Origin: Defluviimonas sp. SAOS-178_SWC
Lineage (GTDB): Bacteria; Pseudomonadota; Alphaproteobacteria; Rhodobacterales; Rhodobacteraceae
DNA: 64,000 nucleotides
NCBI RefSeq assembly: GCF_039830135.1
Contig: NZ_CP156081.1
Location: forward strand, 1,846,001 to 1,910,000
Reading direction: 5' to 3'
Below are positions 36,606-45,053 of this stretch, in pieces (the stretch's first letter is position 1; every line of letters starts with the position of its first letter). A program made the position numbers and the translations under genes. A model generated the notes under the pieces. It saw only the letters and a list, made by a program, of their open reading frames with translations, did no database searches and was not told the origin of the DNA.

Positions 36606-37492
36606 CGCTCGCTGCCGACATGCCCGTCCGGGCGGACTCCATCTTCCGCCAGAACGTTCGCAATTTCCTCGGCAACCGGCTGGCCGTCGGAAGCGCCGCC
36701 GTCGTCGTCCTCTTCGTCGTGATGGCGATCTTCGCGCCGCTGATCGCGCCGCACGACCCGAACGAGACCGACCTGTTCCGCAGGCTTCAACCGCCGGGAT
36801 GGGCTGCCGGGGGCGAGTGGTCCTATTTCCTCGGCTGCGACGCGCTCGGACGGGATATCCTGTCGCGGATCATCTACGGCACGCGGATCTCGATCTTCAT
36901 CGGCGCGGCGGTGATCCTTGTCGCGACCACCATCGGCATTCTCGCCGGCCTCGCCTCGGGATATCTGCGTGGCTGGGTCGATATCGTCATCTCCCGTCTC
37001 GTCGATATCCTTCTCGGCTTTCCCTACCTGATCTTCGCCATCGGGCTGATGGCGATGATGGGGCCCGGGCTCGTCAACATCATCCTCGCCCTTGCCTACA
37101 AGGAATGGGTGATCCCCTGCCGCGTGGTGCGCGGTGAGACGCTGGTGACGCGGGAACTTGAATATGTGGAGGCGGCGCGGGCGCTGGGTGCGTCGCGCGG
37201 ACATATCATGATGCGGGAGATCCTGCCCAACATCCTGTCGCCCGTCATTGTGGTCGCGACGATCCGGATGGCCCATGTCATCATCCTCGAGGCCTCGCTG
37301 TCGTTCCTCGGCCTCGGGGTGCAGCCGCCGACGGCCTCCTGGGGCTCGATGGTCGCCGATGGCCGCGCCTTCATCCTCGAAGCCTGGTGGGTTTCCACCT
37401 TCCCCGGCCTCGCGATCCTGCTTCTGGTTCTCGCGATCAACGTCGCAAGCCAGGGTCTGCGCGATGCCTTCGATCCGAGGTTCCACGAATGA
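36602..37492 (+). CDS. Peptide-type ABC permease (DppC-like)
   Basis: 296 residues beginning with a GTG that overlaps the previous stop. The N-terminal pre-TM segment FRQNVRNFLGNRLAVGSAAVVVLFVVMAIFAPLIAPHDPN is typical of DppC/OppC, and the EAA loop is YVEAARALGASRGHIMMREILPNILSP. It forms the channel with the DppB-like partner. Confidence 0.92.
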   Translation: MTLAADMPVRADSIFRQNVRNFLGNRLAVGSAAVVVLFVVMAIFAPLIAPHDPNETDLFRRLQPPGWAAGGEWSYFLGCDALGRDILSRIIYGTRISIFIGAAVILVATTIGILAGLASGYLRGWVDIVISRLVDILLGFPYLIFAIGLMAMMGPGLVNIILALAYKEWVIPCRVVRGETLVTRELEYVEAARALGASRGHIMMREILPNILSPVIVVATIRMAHVIILEASLSFLGLGVQPPTASWGSMVADGRAFILEAWWVSTFPGLAILLLVLAINVASQGLRDAFDPRFHE

Positions 37493-38484
37493 ACGCCCCG
37501 CTTCTCTCCGTGAAGGACCTGCGCACCGTCTTCGACACCCGCGCCGGCCGGGTCTATGCGGTCGATGGGGTGAACGTCGAGGTCAGGCGCGGCGAATGTC
37601 TCGGCGTCGTCGGCGAAAGCGGTTCCGGCAAGAGCGTGACGTTCTCCTCCGTCATGGGCCTCGTGCGGTCGCCGGGCAGGATCGACGGCGGAGAGATCGT
37701 CTTCGACGGGCGCGACCTGCGCGGTCTCTCTCCGCAGGCCATGCGCGCGGTGCGGGGGCGTGACATCGCGATGACCATGCAGGACGCGCTGACCGCGCTC
37801 AACCCGGCGCTGAACGTGGGCGAACAGATCGGCGAGGTTCTGGAAGCGCATGACGAGACCTTGCCCACGGCGCGCGGCGCGCGGCAGCGCGCGATCAGGG
37901 AGCGTTCGGTCGAGATGCTGTCGCTTGTCGGCATCCCCTCCGCAGAGAGCCGCCTGCGGCAGTACCCGCACGAATTCTCGGGCGGGATGCGGCAGCGGAT
38001 CATGATCGCCATCGCGCTTGCCTGCCGGCCGAAACTCCTGATCGCGGACGAACCCACGACCGCGCTCGACGTGACGATCCAGGCGCAGGTCCTCGAACTC
38101 ATCACCGACATCCGCTCGAAGCTCGGGATGAGCGTGGTTCTCATCACCCACGACCTTGGCGTCGTCGCGGAACACTGCGACCGCGTGATGGTGATGTATG
38201 CCGGCCAGGTGGTCGAGGAGGGGACGACCCGCGACGTCATCGGCAATCCGGCGCATCCCTACACGAAAGGGCTGCTCGGCTCGATCCCGCGCCTGTCGCT
38301 GCGCGGCCAGCCGATCAAGCCCATCGAGGGCCAGGTGCCCGACCTGATCGGCCTGCCGCCGCAATGCCGGTTCTATTCGCGCTGCACGGTCCGCAAGGAG
38401 GTCTGCAAGTCGCTCATCTCCATGCGGGAAGCGGCGCCGGGCCATCAGGCGCGCTGCGTCCGTGTCGGAAAGGACAGTCAATGA
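37489..38484 (+). CDS. Peptide-type ABC ATP-binding protein (DppD-like)
   Basis: 331 residues from an ATG overlapping the permease stop (ATGA). Walker A GESGSGKSV, signature FSGGMRQRIMIAIAL, Walker B KLLIADEPTTALDVTIQ. The C-terminal oligopeptide-ATPase extension has the Cys cluster CRFYSRCTVRKEVC seen in proteins of this type. Coupled to the next ATPase gene by an ATGA overlap. Confidence 0.92.
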   Translation: MNAPLLSVKDLRTVFDTRAGRVYAVDGVNVEVRRGECLGVVGESGSGKSVTFSSVMGLVRSPGRIDGGEIVFDGRDLRGLSPQAMRAVRGRDIAMTMQDALTALNPALNVGEQIGEVLEAHDETLPTARGARQRAIRERSVEMLSLVGIPSAESRLRQYPHEFSGGMRQRIMIAIALACRPKLLIADEPTTALDVTIQAQVLELITDIRSKLGMSVVLITHDLGVVAEHCDRVMVMYAGQVVEEGTTRDVIGNPAHPYTKGLLGSIPRLSLRGQPIKPIEGQVPDLIGLPPQCRFYSRCTVRKEVCKSLISMREAAPGHQARCVRVGKDSQ

Positions 38485-39500
38485 CGGACGCGCCACTCTT
38501 GCAGGTCACGGGCCTGACCAAGCACTATTCCGGCCACCGCAGCCTTGGGCAACGGCTTTCCGGTGTGCCCCAGACCGTCGTCCGGGCGGTGAACGACGTC
38601 TCCCTCTCGGTCCGGCGCGGGGAAATCCTTGGCCTGATCGGGGAAAGCGGTTGCGGGAAATCGACGCTCGGGCGGGCGATCCTGCGGCTCCACGAACCGA
38701 CGTCCGGGAAGATCGTCTTCGATGGCACCGATGTGACGGCGCTCGGGGCCGACGATCTGAAGGCGATGCGGCGGCGGATGCAGATCATCTTTCAGGACCC
38801 CTATGCCTCGCTCAATCCCCGCCGCACGGTGGCGGAGATTGTCGGATTGCCGCTGAAGCTGCACGACCTTGCCGCGTCCGAGGACGAGGTGCGCGCGAAG
38901 ACCGCCGCGATGATCGAGAAGGTCGGCCTGAAGGCCAACCAGCTTGACCGCTATCCGCATCAGTTCTCGGGCGGTCAGCGCCAGCGGATCGGCATCGCCC
39001 GCGCTCTGATCTCCAACCCCGAATTCATCGTCTGCGACGAACCCGTCTCGGCCCTCGATGTCTCGATCCAGGCGCAGATCATCGAGCTGTTGCAAGAACT
39101 GAAGTCCGAGTTTGGCCTGACCTACCTTTTCATCTCGCACGATATCTCGGTGATCGGCTATCTCTCGGACCGCGTGGCGGTGATGTATCTGGGCGAGATC
39201 GTCGAGATGGGACCGGTCGACTCGGTCCTCTCGCGCCCCCGGCATCCCTATACGCAAAGCCTGATGTCGGCAGTGCCCGAGGTCGACGCGGTGGGCCACA
39301 AGAACCGGGTGCGGCTCAAGGGCGATCTGCCATCGCCGCTCAATCCGCCGTCGGGCTGCAAGTTTCATACCCGCTGCCCGCTGGCCATCGACGCCTGCCG
39401 CAGCAAGGCGCCAATGATCGAGACGGTCGGCGAGGGTCATGTGGCCGCCTGCCACCGGTTGGCCGAACACCTGTCGCTGCTCGAAAGCACCGAGGCATGA
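38481..39500 (+). CDS. Peptide-type ABC ATP-binding protein (DppF-like)
   Basis: 339 residues, second ATPase of the importer. Walker A GESGCGKST, signature FSGGQRQRIGIARAL, Walker B FIVCDEPVSALDVSIQAQ, and a C-terminal Cys cluster CKFHTRCPLAIDAC. The N-terminal segment HYSGHRSLGQRLSGVPQTVVRAVNDVS has the extra insertion common in DppF. It ends overlapping the C45 hydrolase gene (ATGA). Confidence 0.92.
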   Translation: MTDAPLLQVTGLTKHYSGHRSLGQRLSGVPQTVVRAVNDVSLSVRRGEILGLIGESGCGKSTLGRAILRLHEPTSGKIVFDGTDVTALGADDLKAMRRRMQIIFQDPYASLNPRRTVAEIVGLPLKLHDLAASEDEVRAKTAAMIEKVGLKANQLDRYPHQFSGGQRQRIGIARALISNPEFIVCDEPVSALDVSIQAQIIELLQELKSEFGLTYLFISHDISVIGYLSDRVAVMYLGEIVEMGPVDSVLSRPRHPYTQSLMSAVPEVDAVGHKNRVRLKGDLPSPLNPPSGCKFHTRCPLAIDACRSKAPMIETVGEGHVAACHRLAEHLSLLESTEA

Positions 39501-40594
39501 GCGGCTTTTCCCCATTCCCGGCTGAGGCGCTTGTCCTCACCGGCGATGCGACGGCGCGGGGCAGGGCGCAGGCCACCGATCCACGTGCCGATCCGGCCCG
39601 GGTCCGCGAGGCGACGGTCGGTCGGGTCGAGGCCGCCCGTACCGCCGGCATCATAGACGCGGCGGCCCTGGACTACCTCAGCCGGCAGCGCGATTTTCAC
39701 CTGGCCCACGACCCGGACGGGATGGCGGAACTCGCCGGGATCGCCGAAGGCTTCGGGCTCGCAGAAGACGACCTTTTTACCCACCTTCACCTCGGCACGC
39801 TGAACGACCTCAAATCGGGTGCGCGGCTCGAAAGCGACGGGTGCAGCGCCTGGGCGGTGCCGGACGGACCCGAGGGCCCGATCGTCGTGAAGAACCGCGA
39901 CTATTCCGGTCTCCATCGGGGTATCCAGCGCGTCACGCATCATACCGGCCCGGATGTGACGACCGGCGCGATGCTCTGCGTCGGCAGCCTCGGCAGCCCT
40001 TCCGCCTATTCGAGCGGCGTCAACGCCAGGGGGCTTGCCCTCGCCGATACGCAGGTCGCGGTCCGCACCCACCGTGTCGGCTGGCTACGCTATTTCCTGA
40101 TGACTCGTATTCTCGCATCCTGTGCAACTGTCGCCGACGCGCTCGCGCTGATCGCGAGCAAGCCGCATGCGGGTGGCGGAACGCTGATCCTCGCGGATCG
40201 GTCAGGGGACACTGCTGCCGTGGAACTCGGGGCGTCGGGCCCCGGCGTGACTCGGGGCGGCCGGGTGCTTCGCACCAACCATTACGTCCTGCCCGGTCAC
40301 GCCGCCGACACCCTCTTTCCCGAGGGCGACCGGATCGCCGGCAATTCAGGGGAACGGTTCGCCTATCTCGAACGTGTCCTGCCCGACCTGACTCCGAGCG
40401 TGACTGTGGCCGCGCGCCTCATGCAGACGCACCGGGACACCGCGCCCGGTGCCGCGCCGCTCTGCCAGCATGGCGAGAGCGAGGCCAGCCAGACACTTTC
40501 CACCGCGATTTATTCGTGTAGGCTCGGCACGCTGACATTCAGCGAAGGCAATCCCTGCACCGGGAACTGGCAGGCCTATCCGATGCCGTTCTGA
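39497..40594 (+). CDS. C45-family Ntn-hydrolase (acyltransferase/peptidase-like)
   Basis: 365 residues related to acyl-CoA:6-aminopenicillanate acyltransferase. The family nucleophile stands in ESDGCSAWAVP (Cys116), followed by VVKNRDYSGLH, where the oxyanion-hole Asn/Asp lie. Self-cleavage before Cys116 would give subunits of about 115 and 250 residues. There is no signal peptide, so it should act on imported material in the cytoplasm: cleavage or transfer of an amide-linked acyl group is the family activity. Translationally coupled to the importer, which argues that it handles the imported compound. Confidence 0.82.
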   Translation: MSGFSPFPAEALVLTGDATARGRAQATDPRADPARVREATVGRVEAARTAGIIDAAALDYLSRQRDFHLAHDPDGMAELAGIAEGFGLAEDDLFTHLHLGTLNDLKSGARLESDGCSAWAVPDGPEGPIVVKNRDYSGLHRGIQRVTHHTGPDVTTGAMLCVGSLGSPSAYSSGVNARGLALADTQVAVRTHRVGWLRYFLMTRILASCATVADALALIASKPHAGGGTLILADRSGDTAAVELGASGPGVTRGGRVLRTNHYVLPGHAADTLFPEGDRIAGNSGERFAYLERVLPDLTPSVTVAARLMQTHRDTAPGAAPLCQHGESEASQTLSTAIYSCRLGTLTFSEGNPCTGNWQAYPMPF

Positions 40595-40615
40595 GGTGCT
40601 GAACCGGGACCGGGC

Positions 40616-41587
40616 ATGGCCGATTACAAGAACGAACTGGTCGGGACCCACCCGAGCACGGAAAGCCTCAGACACCTCGTCGCGCGGGTCGCCACGAGCC
40701 CGGCGCAGCGCGTTCTGATCTACGGGGAGACCGGCACCGGCAAGGGACTTGTCGCGCGGATGATCCACCGGCTGTCCAGCCGGGCGCAAAAGGAATTCGT
40801 CGATATCAACTGTGCCGCGATCCCGGCGAGCCTGCTTGAATCCGAGCTTTTCGGCCATGAGCGCGGCGCCTTCACCGGCGCGGTCGAACGCAAGCTCGGT
40901 CTGATCGAGGCCGCCAATTACGGCACGGTTTTCCTCGACGAGATCCGCGAGATGGACCTGACGCTTCAGGCCAAGCTCCTCAGCCTTCTCGACACGCGCC
41001 AGTTCCGTCGGGTGGGCGCGGTGAAGACGACATCGGTCGATGTCCGCTTCATCGCCGCGACGAACAAGGTGCTCTTGTCCGAGGTGAACGACGGTCGGTT
41101 TCGGGAAGACCTCTACTACAGGCTTCAGGTCGTCGCGATCAACCTTCCGACGCTGCGTGAGCGCGGCGAAGATGTGCTCAACCTCTCCCAGCACTTCATC
41201 GACCGCTACAATGCCTTCTACAAGCGGACGATCCGGGGTCTGGCCGATGAGACGGCGGACATATTCCTGCGCTACGGCTGGCCGGGCAACGTGCGCGAAC
41301 TTGAAAACCTGCTGGAGCGGATCTTCATCCTCGAGGATGACGACGTGATTCTGCCGCGCCATCTTCCCGACCGGATCATCCGCTCGGTGCGCGGCGGCGG
41401 CGCGGCTATCGCGGGACCTGCGGGCGGGGCAGGGATCTCGGGATTCCACGAAGCCACCGCCGACTTCCAGCGGAAGCTCATCGCGCGGGCGATGGTCGAG
41501 GCGGGGGGGAACGTCCAGCAGGCGGCGGCCGCGCTGCGGATCAGCCGCCATGCCCTCCGCCACCAGATGATGAAGCTCGGTCTCTGA
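40616..41587 (+). CDS. Sigma-54-dependent activator without sensor domain (PspF-like layout)
   Basis: 323 residues. The AAA+ domain begins almost at the N-terminus: Walker A GETGTGKG (37-44; the usual last residue is E), the sigma-54-contact loop GAFTGA (84-89), Walker B TVFLDEI, sensor I FIAATN and the arginine-finger stretch FREDLYYRL. After a Gly/Ala linker, the C-terminal Fis-type HTH is [27 protein letters not shown]. No receiver, GAF, PAS or ACT domain is present, so it must be controlled by another protein or by expression level. It lies in the operon driven by the promoter at 33943, which implies positive autoregulation. Confidence 0.92.
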   Translation: MADYKNELVGTHPSTESLRHLVARVATSPAQRVLIYGETGTGKGLVARMIHRLSSRAQKEFVDINCAAIPASLLESELFGHERGAFTGAVERKLGLIEAANYGTVFLDEIREMDLTLQAKLLSLLDTRQFRRVGAVKTTSVDVRFIAATNKVLLSEVNDGRFREDLYYRLQVVAINLPTLRERGEDVLNLSQHFIDRYNAFYKRTIRGLADETADIFLRYGWPGNVRELENLLERIFILEDDDVILPRHLPDRIIRSVRGGGAAIAGPAGGAGISGFHEATADFQRKLIARAMVEAGGNVQQAAAALRISRHALRHQMMKLGL

Positions 41588-41611
41588 CCTGCGTGGATTA
41601 CGTCCGCACCC

Positions 41612-41628
41612 CGCGTGAATTCAACGCG
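41612..41628. promoter_or_regulatory. Candidate upstream activator site 2 (CGCGTG-N5-AACGCG)
   Basis: Inverted repeat CGCGTG-AATTC-AACGCG centred at 41620, 82 bases before the GG of the second sigma-54 promoter. It matches site 1 at 11 of 12 arm positions with the same five-base spacer. Confidence 0.55.
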
Positions 41629-41698
41629 GTGTCGTTTGGGTGTCACCGGCTCCGGGGGCTTTTATTATATTTACCAACGGGTTATGGTAATCATAGAT

Positions 41699-41716
41699 TG
41701 CGGCACGGGAATTGCA
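41699..41716 (+). promoter_or_regulatory. Sigma-54 (-24/-12) promoter of the AtuA/DUF4387 operon
   Basis: TGCGGCACG then TTGCA, with GG (41702-41703) and GC (41714-41715) ten bases apart. Downstream identity with the first promoter continues through TTGCATGTAAGA. The predicted start is near 41727, about 28 bases before the ATG at 41755. An AT-rich tract (41660-41698) lies between it and the palindrome, where DNA bending by IHF would be useful. Confidence 0.87.
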
Positions 41717-41754
41717 TGTAAGAGGGCAACGATTTCTCTCTGCGCGAGGTTCCC

Positions 41755-43113
41755 ATGTCGTCCCTGAAGATCATCTGTCCTAACGGACACCTCGGCTTCG
41801 CCCCGTTGAAGACCGGAAGTTTCCACCTCGGCGTCGATGCGGGGCCCGATTTCATCGCGGCCGACTCCGGCAGCGACGACATCGGCCCGGTGCCGCTTGG
41901 CACCGATACCTGTGCCAGCCCGAAAGCCTGGCAGGAGCATGACCTCGAAGAGATGCTGCTCGCCGCGCGCCGGATCGGCGTGCCGATGATGATCGGCTCG
42001 GCAGGGGATACCGGCACGAACAGCCGGGTCGACATGTATGTCGACACGATCCGCCGCATCGCCGCGAAGCACAAGCTGCCGCCCTTCAAGATCGGCTGGT
42101 TCTATTCCGAGGTCGGGAAGGACATGGTCCGTGCCAAGATCAGGGGCGGATCGCCGATCAGGGGGCTCGACGCGCGCGAGGACCTGACGGAGGCCGAGCT
42201 GGACGCGACCGACCGCATCGTCGCCATGGCCGGGGTTCACCCCTTCGTCAAGCTCCTCGAGGAAGGCTGCGACGTCATCATCGGCGGCCGGTCCTCGGAC
42301 AGCGCAATCTTCGCCGCCGCGGCGCTCTTCAAGGGCTACCCGGAGCCGCAGTCGTACTATCTCGGCAAGGTCCTCGAATGCGCGTCCTTCTGCGCCGAGC
42401 CCTACGGCGCCAAGGAAACCGTTCTTGGTGAGATCACCAGGGACGCGGTCGAAGTCACGGCGATGGCCCCGTTCCAGAGCTGCACCATCGCCTCTGTCGC
42501 GGGTCACGCGATGTACGAACGCTCCAACCCGTTCCACGAATTCGTCGCGGGCGGCATGCTCGACATGACGAACTGCCATTACGAACAGGCCGCCGACAAG
42601 ACGACGCGCGTGACCGGGATGGAGTTCGTCCCGGCCGAGGAGTTCCGGGTGAAGCTCGAAGGCTCCGGCAAGGTCGGCGAACGCTATGTCGGCATGGCCG
42701 GCATCCGCGACCCATACACCATCGCCCATGTCGACGAGGTCATCGCCTGGGCCCGAGCGCAGGCCGAGGAACGCTTCGGCAAGGACGGCTGGGAACTGCA
42801 CTACAACGTCTTCGGCCGCAACGGCGTCATGGGCGACATGGAGCCCCTGAAGGACCAGCCGGGCCACGAGCTTTGCGTCGTCGTCCAGGGCATCGCGCCG
42901 ACAAAGGAGATGGCCGAGGAACTGACCATGACCGGCACGCGCCAGCTGTTCTACGCCCGCCTGCCGGATGTGAAAGGCACCGCCGGCGGTGTGTCGTTCG
43001 TGCTTGACGAGGTCCTCCACGCGAGCCCTGCCTACCGCTGGACGGTGAACCACACGATGGCCGTCAGCGACCCGCTCGAGCTTTTCCCCACCCATACCGC
43101 CACGATCGGCTGA
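41755..43113 (+). CDS. AtuA-family (DUF1446) protein
   Basis: 452 residues of the family named after AtuA of acyclic terpene utilisation. Marks are ADSGSDDIGPVPLGTDTCASP near residue 35, PMMIGSAGDTGTN, EGCDVIIGGRSSDSAIFAA and GVHPFVKLLEEG. The reaction catalysed by this family is not established to my knowledge; terpene-acid catabolism involves CoA esters. It is followed after seven bases by a DUF4387 gene, its usual partner. Nothing else here suggests terpene breakdown, so a different substrate is likely. Confidence 0.85.
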   Translation: MSSLKIICPNGHLGFAPLKTGSFHLGVDAGPDFIAADSGSDDIGPVPLGTDTCASPKAWQEHDLEEMLLAARRIGVPMMIGSAGDTGTNSRVDMYVDTIRRIAAKHKLPPFKIGWFYSEVGKDMVRAKIRGGSPIRGLDAREDLTEAELDATDRIVAMAGVHPFVKLLEEGCDVIIGGRSSDSAIFAAAALFKGYPEPQSYYLGKVLECASFCAEPYGAKETVLGEITRDAVEVTAMAPFQSCTIASVAGHAMYERSNPFHEFVAGGMLDMTNCHYEQAADKTTRVTGMEFVPAEEFRVKLEGSGKVGERYVGMAGIRDPYTIAHVDEVIAWARAQAEERFGKDGWELHYNVFGRNGVMGDMEPLKDQPGHELCVVVQGIAPTKEMAEELTMTGTRQLFYARLPDVKGTAGGVSFVLDEVLHASPAYRWTVNHTMAVSDPLELFPTHTATIG

Positions 43114-43120
43114 GGTTGCC

Positions 43121-43450
43121 ATGAACACCCGCAAGACACTGGCCGAGCTGGCCAAGACCATCCGCTCCAAGAACGCCGGGACGGACAAGATCACCTTCGA
43201 CATCATCTTCCGCGAGAAAGAAACCTACGAGATGGTCAAGCGCTCCGGCGCGCTGACCCGCGAAAGCGTCTGCGATGTACTGAATGTCGATCCCGCGCGG
43301 CTGACCGACTTCGTGGAATACGATCCGGCCTATGCGATCAAGTTCACGATCCTGCGCATGCGGCCGAGCGGCAGCGCGGGAGACGGCGACATCTTCGGGG
43401 CCCAGCAATATGCGCCGTTCCTCGATCTGGAAGTCGACCTCTCCAGTTGA
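43121..43450 (+). CDS. DUF4387 protein
   Basis: 109 residues beginning MNTRKTLAELAKTIRSKNAGTDKITFDIIF, then VCDVLNV and YAIKFTILRMRPSGSAGDGDIFGAQQYAPFLDLEV, the DUF4387 pattern. This family occurs next to, or fused to, AtuA-type proteins, so the two probably form one enzyme. Its function is unknown. Last gene of the second sigma-54 unit. Confidence 0.85.
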   Translation: MNTRKTLAELAKTIRSKNAGTDKITFDIIFREKETYEMVKRSGALTRESVCDVLNVDPARLTDFVEYDPAYAIKFTILRMRPSGSAGDGDIFGAQQYAPFLDLEVDLSS

Positions 43451-43468
43451 GGTCGTTGCGGCGCCGCC

Positions 43469-43966
43469 TCAGAGCGGGGCAAGTCCGGCCGGATCGTAGC
43501 CGTTGAATTCCAGTACGCGCCGCGCCGCGATCATGAGGTCGGGGCGCACCTCGGGTGTGCGCGACAGAAGCCGGGCGAAGCCGCCCGACGGTGTGCCGAC
43601 GACCGCCACCCGGTAGTCGGCATCTGTCCAGAGCACCCAAAGCTCCTCGCCGTTCCGCGTGATCCGCCCCGGCCCCGTCACGCGGGCCTCCGTGACAAAG
43701 GCCCGGGCGCCGTTCGGTCCACAAGCGATACCGGTGACGCGGTAGCGGTCCGGCGCCGTCGGTGTCCATGTCTCGGCCAGCGGGCCGCAGCGTGTCTCGG
43801 ACCCGTAGGCGGCCGCGATATGCCAGACATCCGCGAAGCGGCCCGGATCGAACGCGGCGGCGGAGGAGATCGGTTTTGCCCCGTCCCGCAATCCCGTCGG
43901 CGCAGGCGTGCCGGCGCAACCGGCGAGGGCGAGAAGGCACAGCAATATTGAGGGTCCTTGGCGCAT
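43469..43966 (-). CDS. Lipocalin-like lipoprotein
   Basis: 165 residues from the ATG at 43966. The signal peptide ends in the lipobox LALAGC (Cys about 17), so it is a membrane-anchored lipoprotein. The mature part starts with FDPGRFADVWHIAAAYGSETRC, which resembles the lipocalin first-strand motif, and repeats strand-like stretches up to LLSRTPEVRPDLMIAARRVLEFNGYD, the ending of bacterial lipocalins. Likely binds a small hydrophobic molecule. Convergent with the DUF4387 gene (18-base gap) and divergent from the GlxA-type regulator. Confidence 0.7.
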   Translation of the reverse strand: MRQGPSILLCLLALAGCAGTPAPTGLRDGAKPISSAAAFDPGRFADVWHIAAAYGSETRCGPLAETWTPTAPDRYRVTGIACGPNGARAFVTEARVTGPGRITRNGEELWVLWTDADYRVAVVGTPSGGFARLLSRTPEVRPDLMIAARRVLEFNGYDPAGLAPL

Positions 43967-44075
43967 TGCCGGCTCCGGTTTGGGGTTGGCCGGAACTGTC
44001 GGCGAGTCGCGCGGCAAGCGCAAGGGCAGGGGATACGGCTTGCCGGTCCCGGTTTTGCGAAATACGAAAGGCCTG

Positions 44076-45053
44076 ATGAAAAGCGAAAGAACCATCTTTG
44101 CACCCGAACCGGGGCCGCTGTCGGTCGGCATCCTCGTGATGGCCGATACCAATGCTCTGTCGCTGGCCGCCTCGGTCGATCCGATGCGGGCGGCGAACCG
44201 GCGCGCGGGAAAGACGCTTTTCTCCTGGCGCTACTATTCGGCCACCGGCGGCGCGGTGCCGATCACCGCCGGGTTCGAGGTTGCGACGGACCCGCTCGGC
44301 GACCGGCCCGACGTCGACGTGCTGATGATCGTCGCCGGATTCCGGCTCGCCGAACAGGCGACGCCGGCGCTACTTTCCCGGCTGCGCCGGCTCGCGCCCC
44401 GGCTCAGGGCGATGGTCGGCATCGACGGCGGAAGCTGGTTCCTCGCCTATGCCGGGCTTCTCGACCACCGCGCCGCGACCGTGCATTGGGAGGATCTGGA
44501 GACCTTCGCGGATCGCTTCCCCGCCGTCGATGTGCGCCGCGACCGTTACGTGATCTCGGGGCCGATGGTCACGACGGGCGGTGCGGCGCCCTGCCTCGAC
44601 ATGATGCTGGACCTCATCCGCAGCCGGAACGGGGCGGAACTGGCGCTCCGCGTCGCGGGCGCCTTCCTGTACGAGCCGGTCCATGCCGCGACCGTGCCGC
44701 AGCAAGCGGTCTCCGCCGCGCGGCTGTCGCGGACCGATCCGGCGCTCGGCCGCGCCATCGCGCTGATGGAGGCGGGGATCGAGGAGCCGCCCGCCATCGC
44801 CGCGATCGCCCGGCGGATCGGCCTGTCGCAGCGGCGCCTGGAGATGCTCTTCTCTGACCGGCTCGGCATCAGCCCAGGTCGGTTCTTTCTCGATCTCCGG
44901 CTGGACGAGGCGCGGCGGATGGTCACCGACACGGTGCTGCCGGTGCAGGAAATCGCCCTCCGCACCGGTTTTTCCAGCCAGGTCGCCTTCGCCCGCGCCT
45001 TCCGCGCCCGCTTCGGCACCGCCGCGTCGGCCCTCCGGCGCGCTACGTCTTGA
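44076..45053 (+). CDS. GlxA-type AraC-family transcriptional regulator
   Basis: 325 residues. The N-terminal part is a DJ-1/PfpI-like amidotransferase fold used as a sensor (SVGILVMADTNALSLAASVDPMRAANR to GGSWFLAYAGLLDHRAATVHWE, then MVTTGGAAPCLDMMLDLI). The C-terminal AraC HTH reads IARRIGLSQRRLEMLFSDRLGISPGRFFLDLRLDEAR and EIALRTGFSSQVAFARAFRARFG. The Cys/Ser expected at the nucleophile elbow is replaced (GIDGGSWFLA), so it is probably non-catalytic. Related regulators control betaine and carnitine catabolism genes; its target is not apparent. Confidence 0.85.
   Translation: MKSERTIFAPEPGPLSVGILVMADTNALSLAASVDPMRAANRRAGKTLFSWRYYSATGGAVPITAGFEVATDPLGDRPDVDVLMIVAGFRLAEQATPALLSRLRRLAPRLRAMVGIDGGSWFLAYAGLLDHRAATVHWEDLETFADRFPAVDVRRDRYVISGPMVTTGGAAPCLDMMLDLIRSRNGAELALRVAGAFLYEPVHAATVPQQAVSAARLSRTDPALGRAIALMEAGIEEPPAIAAIARRIGLSQRRLEMLFSDRLGISPGRFFLDLRLDEARRMVTDTVLPVQEIALRTGFSSQVAFARAFRARFGTAASALRRATS

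Noticed and set aside
41671..43206. 511-codon minus-strand frame opposite the AtuA-family gene
   Set aside because: Covers the sigma-54 promoter and the whole AtuA gene in antisense; no domain and no ribosome binding site.
44043..44057. GG-N10-GC (CGGTCCC...TTTTGC) just before the GlxA-type regulator, resembling a third sigma-54 promoter
   Set aside because: Only the invariant dinucleotides fit; the rest of the -24 element does not, there is no upstream palindrome like the other two, and such spacing arises by chance in GC-rich DNA.
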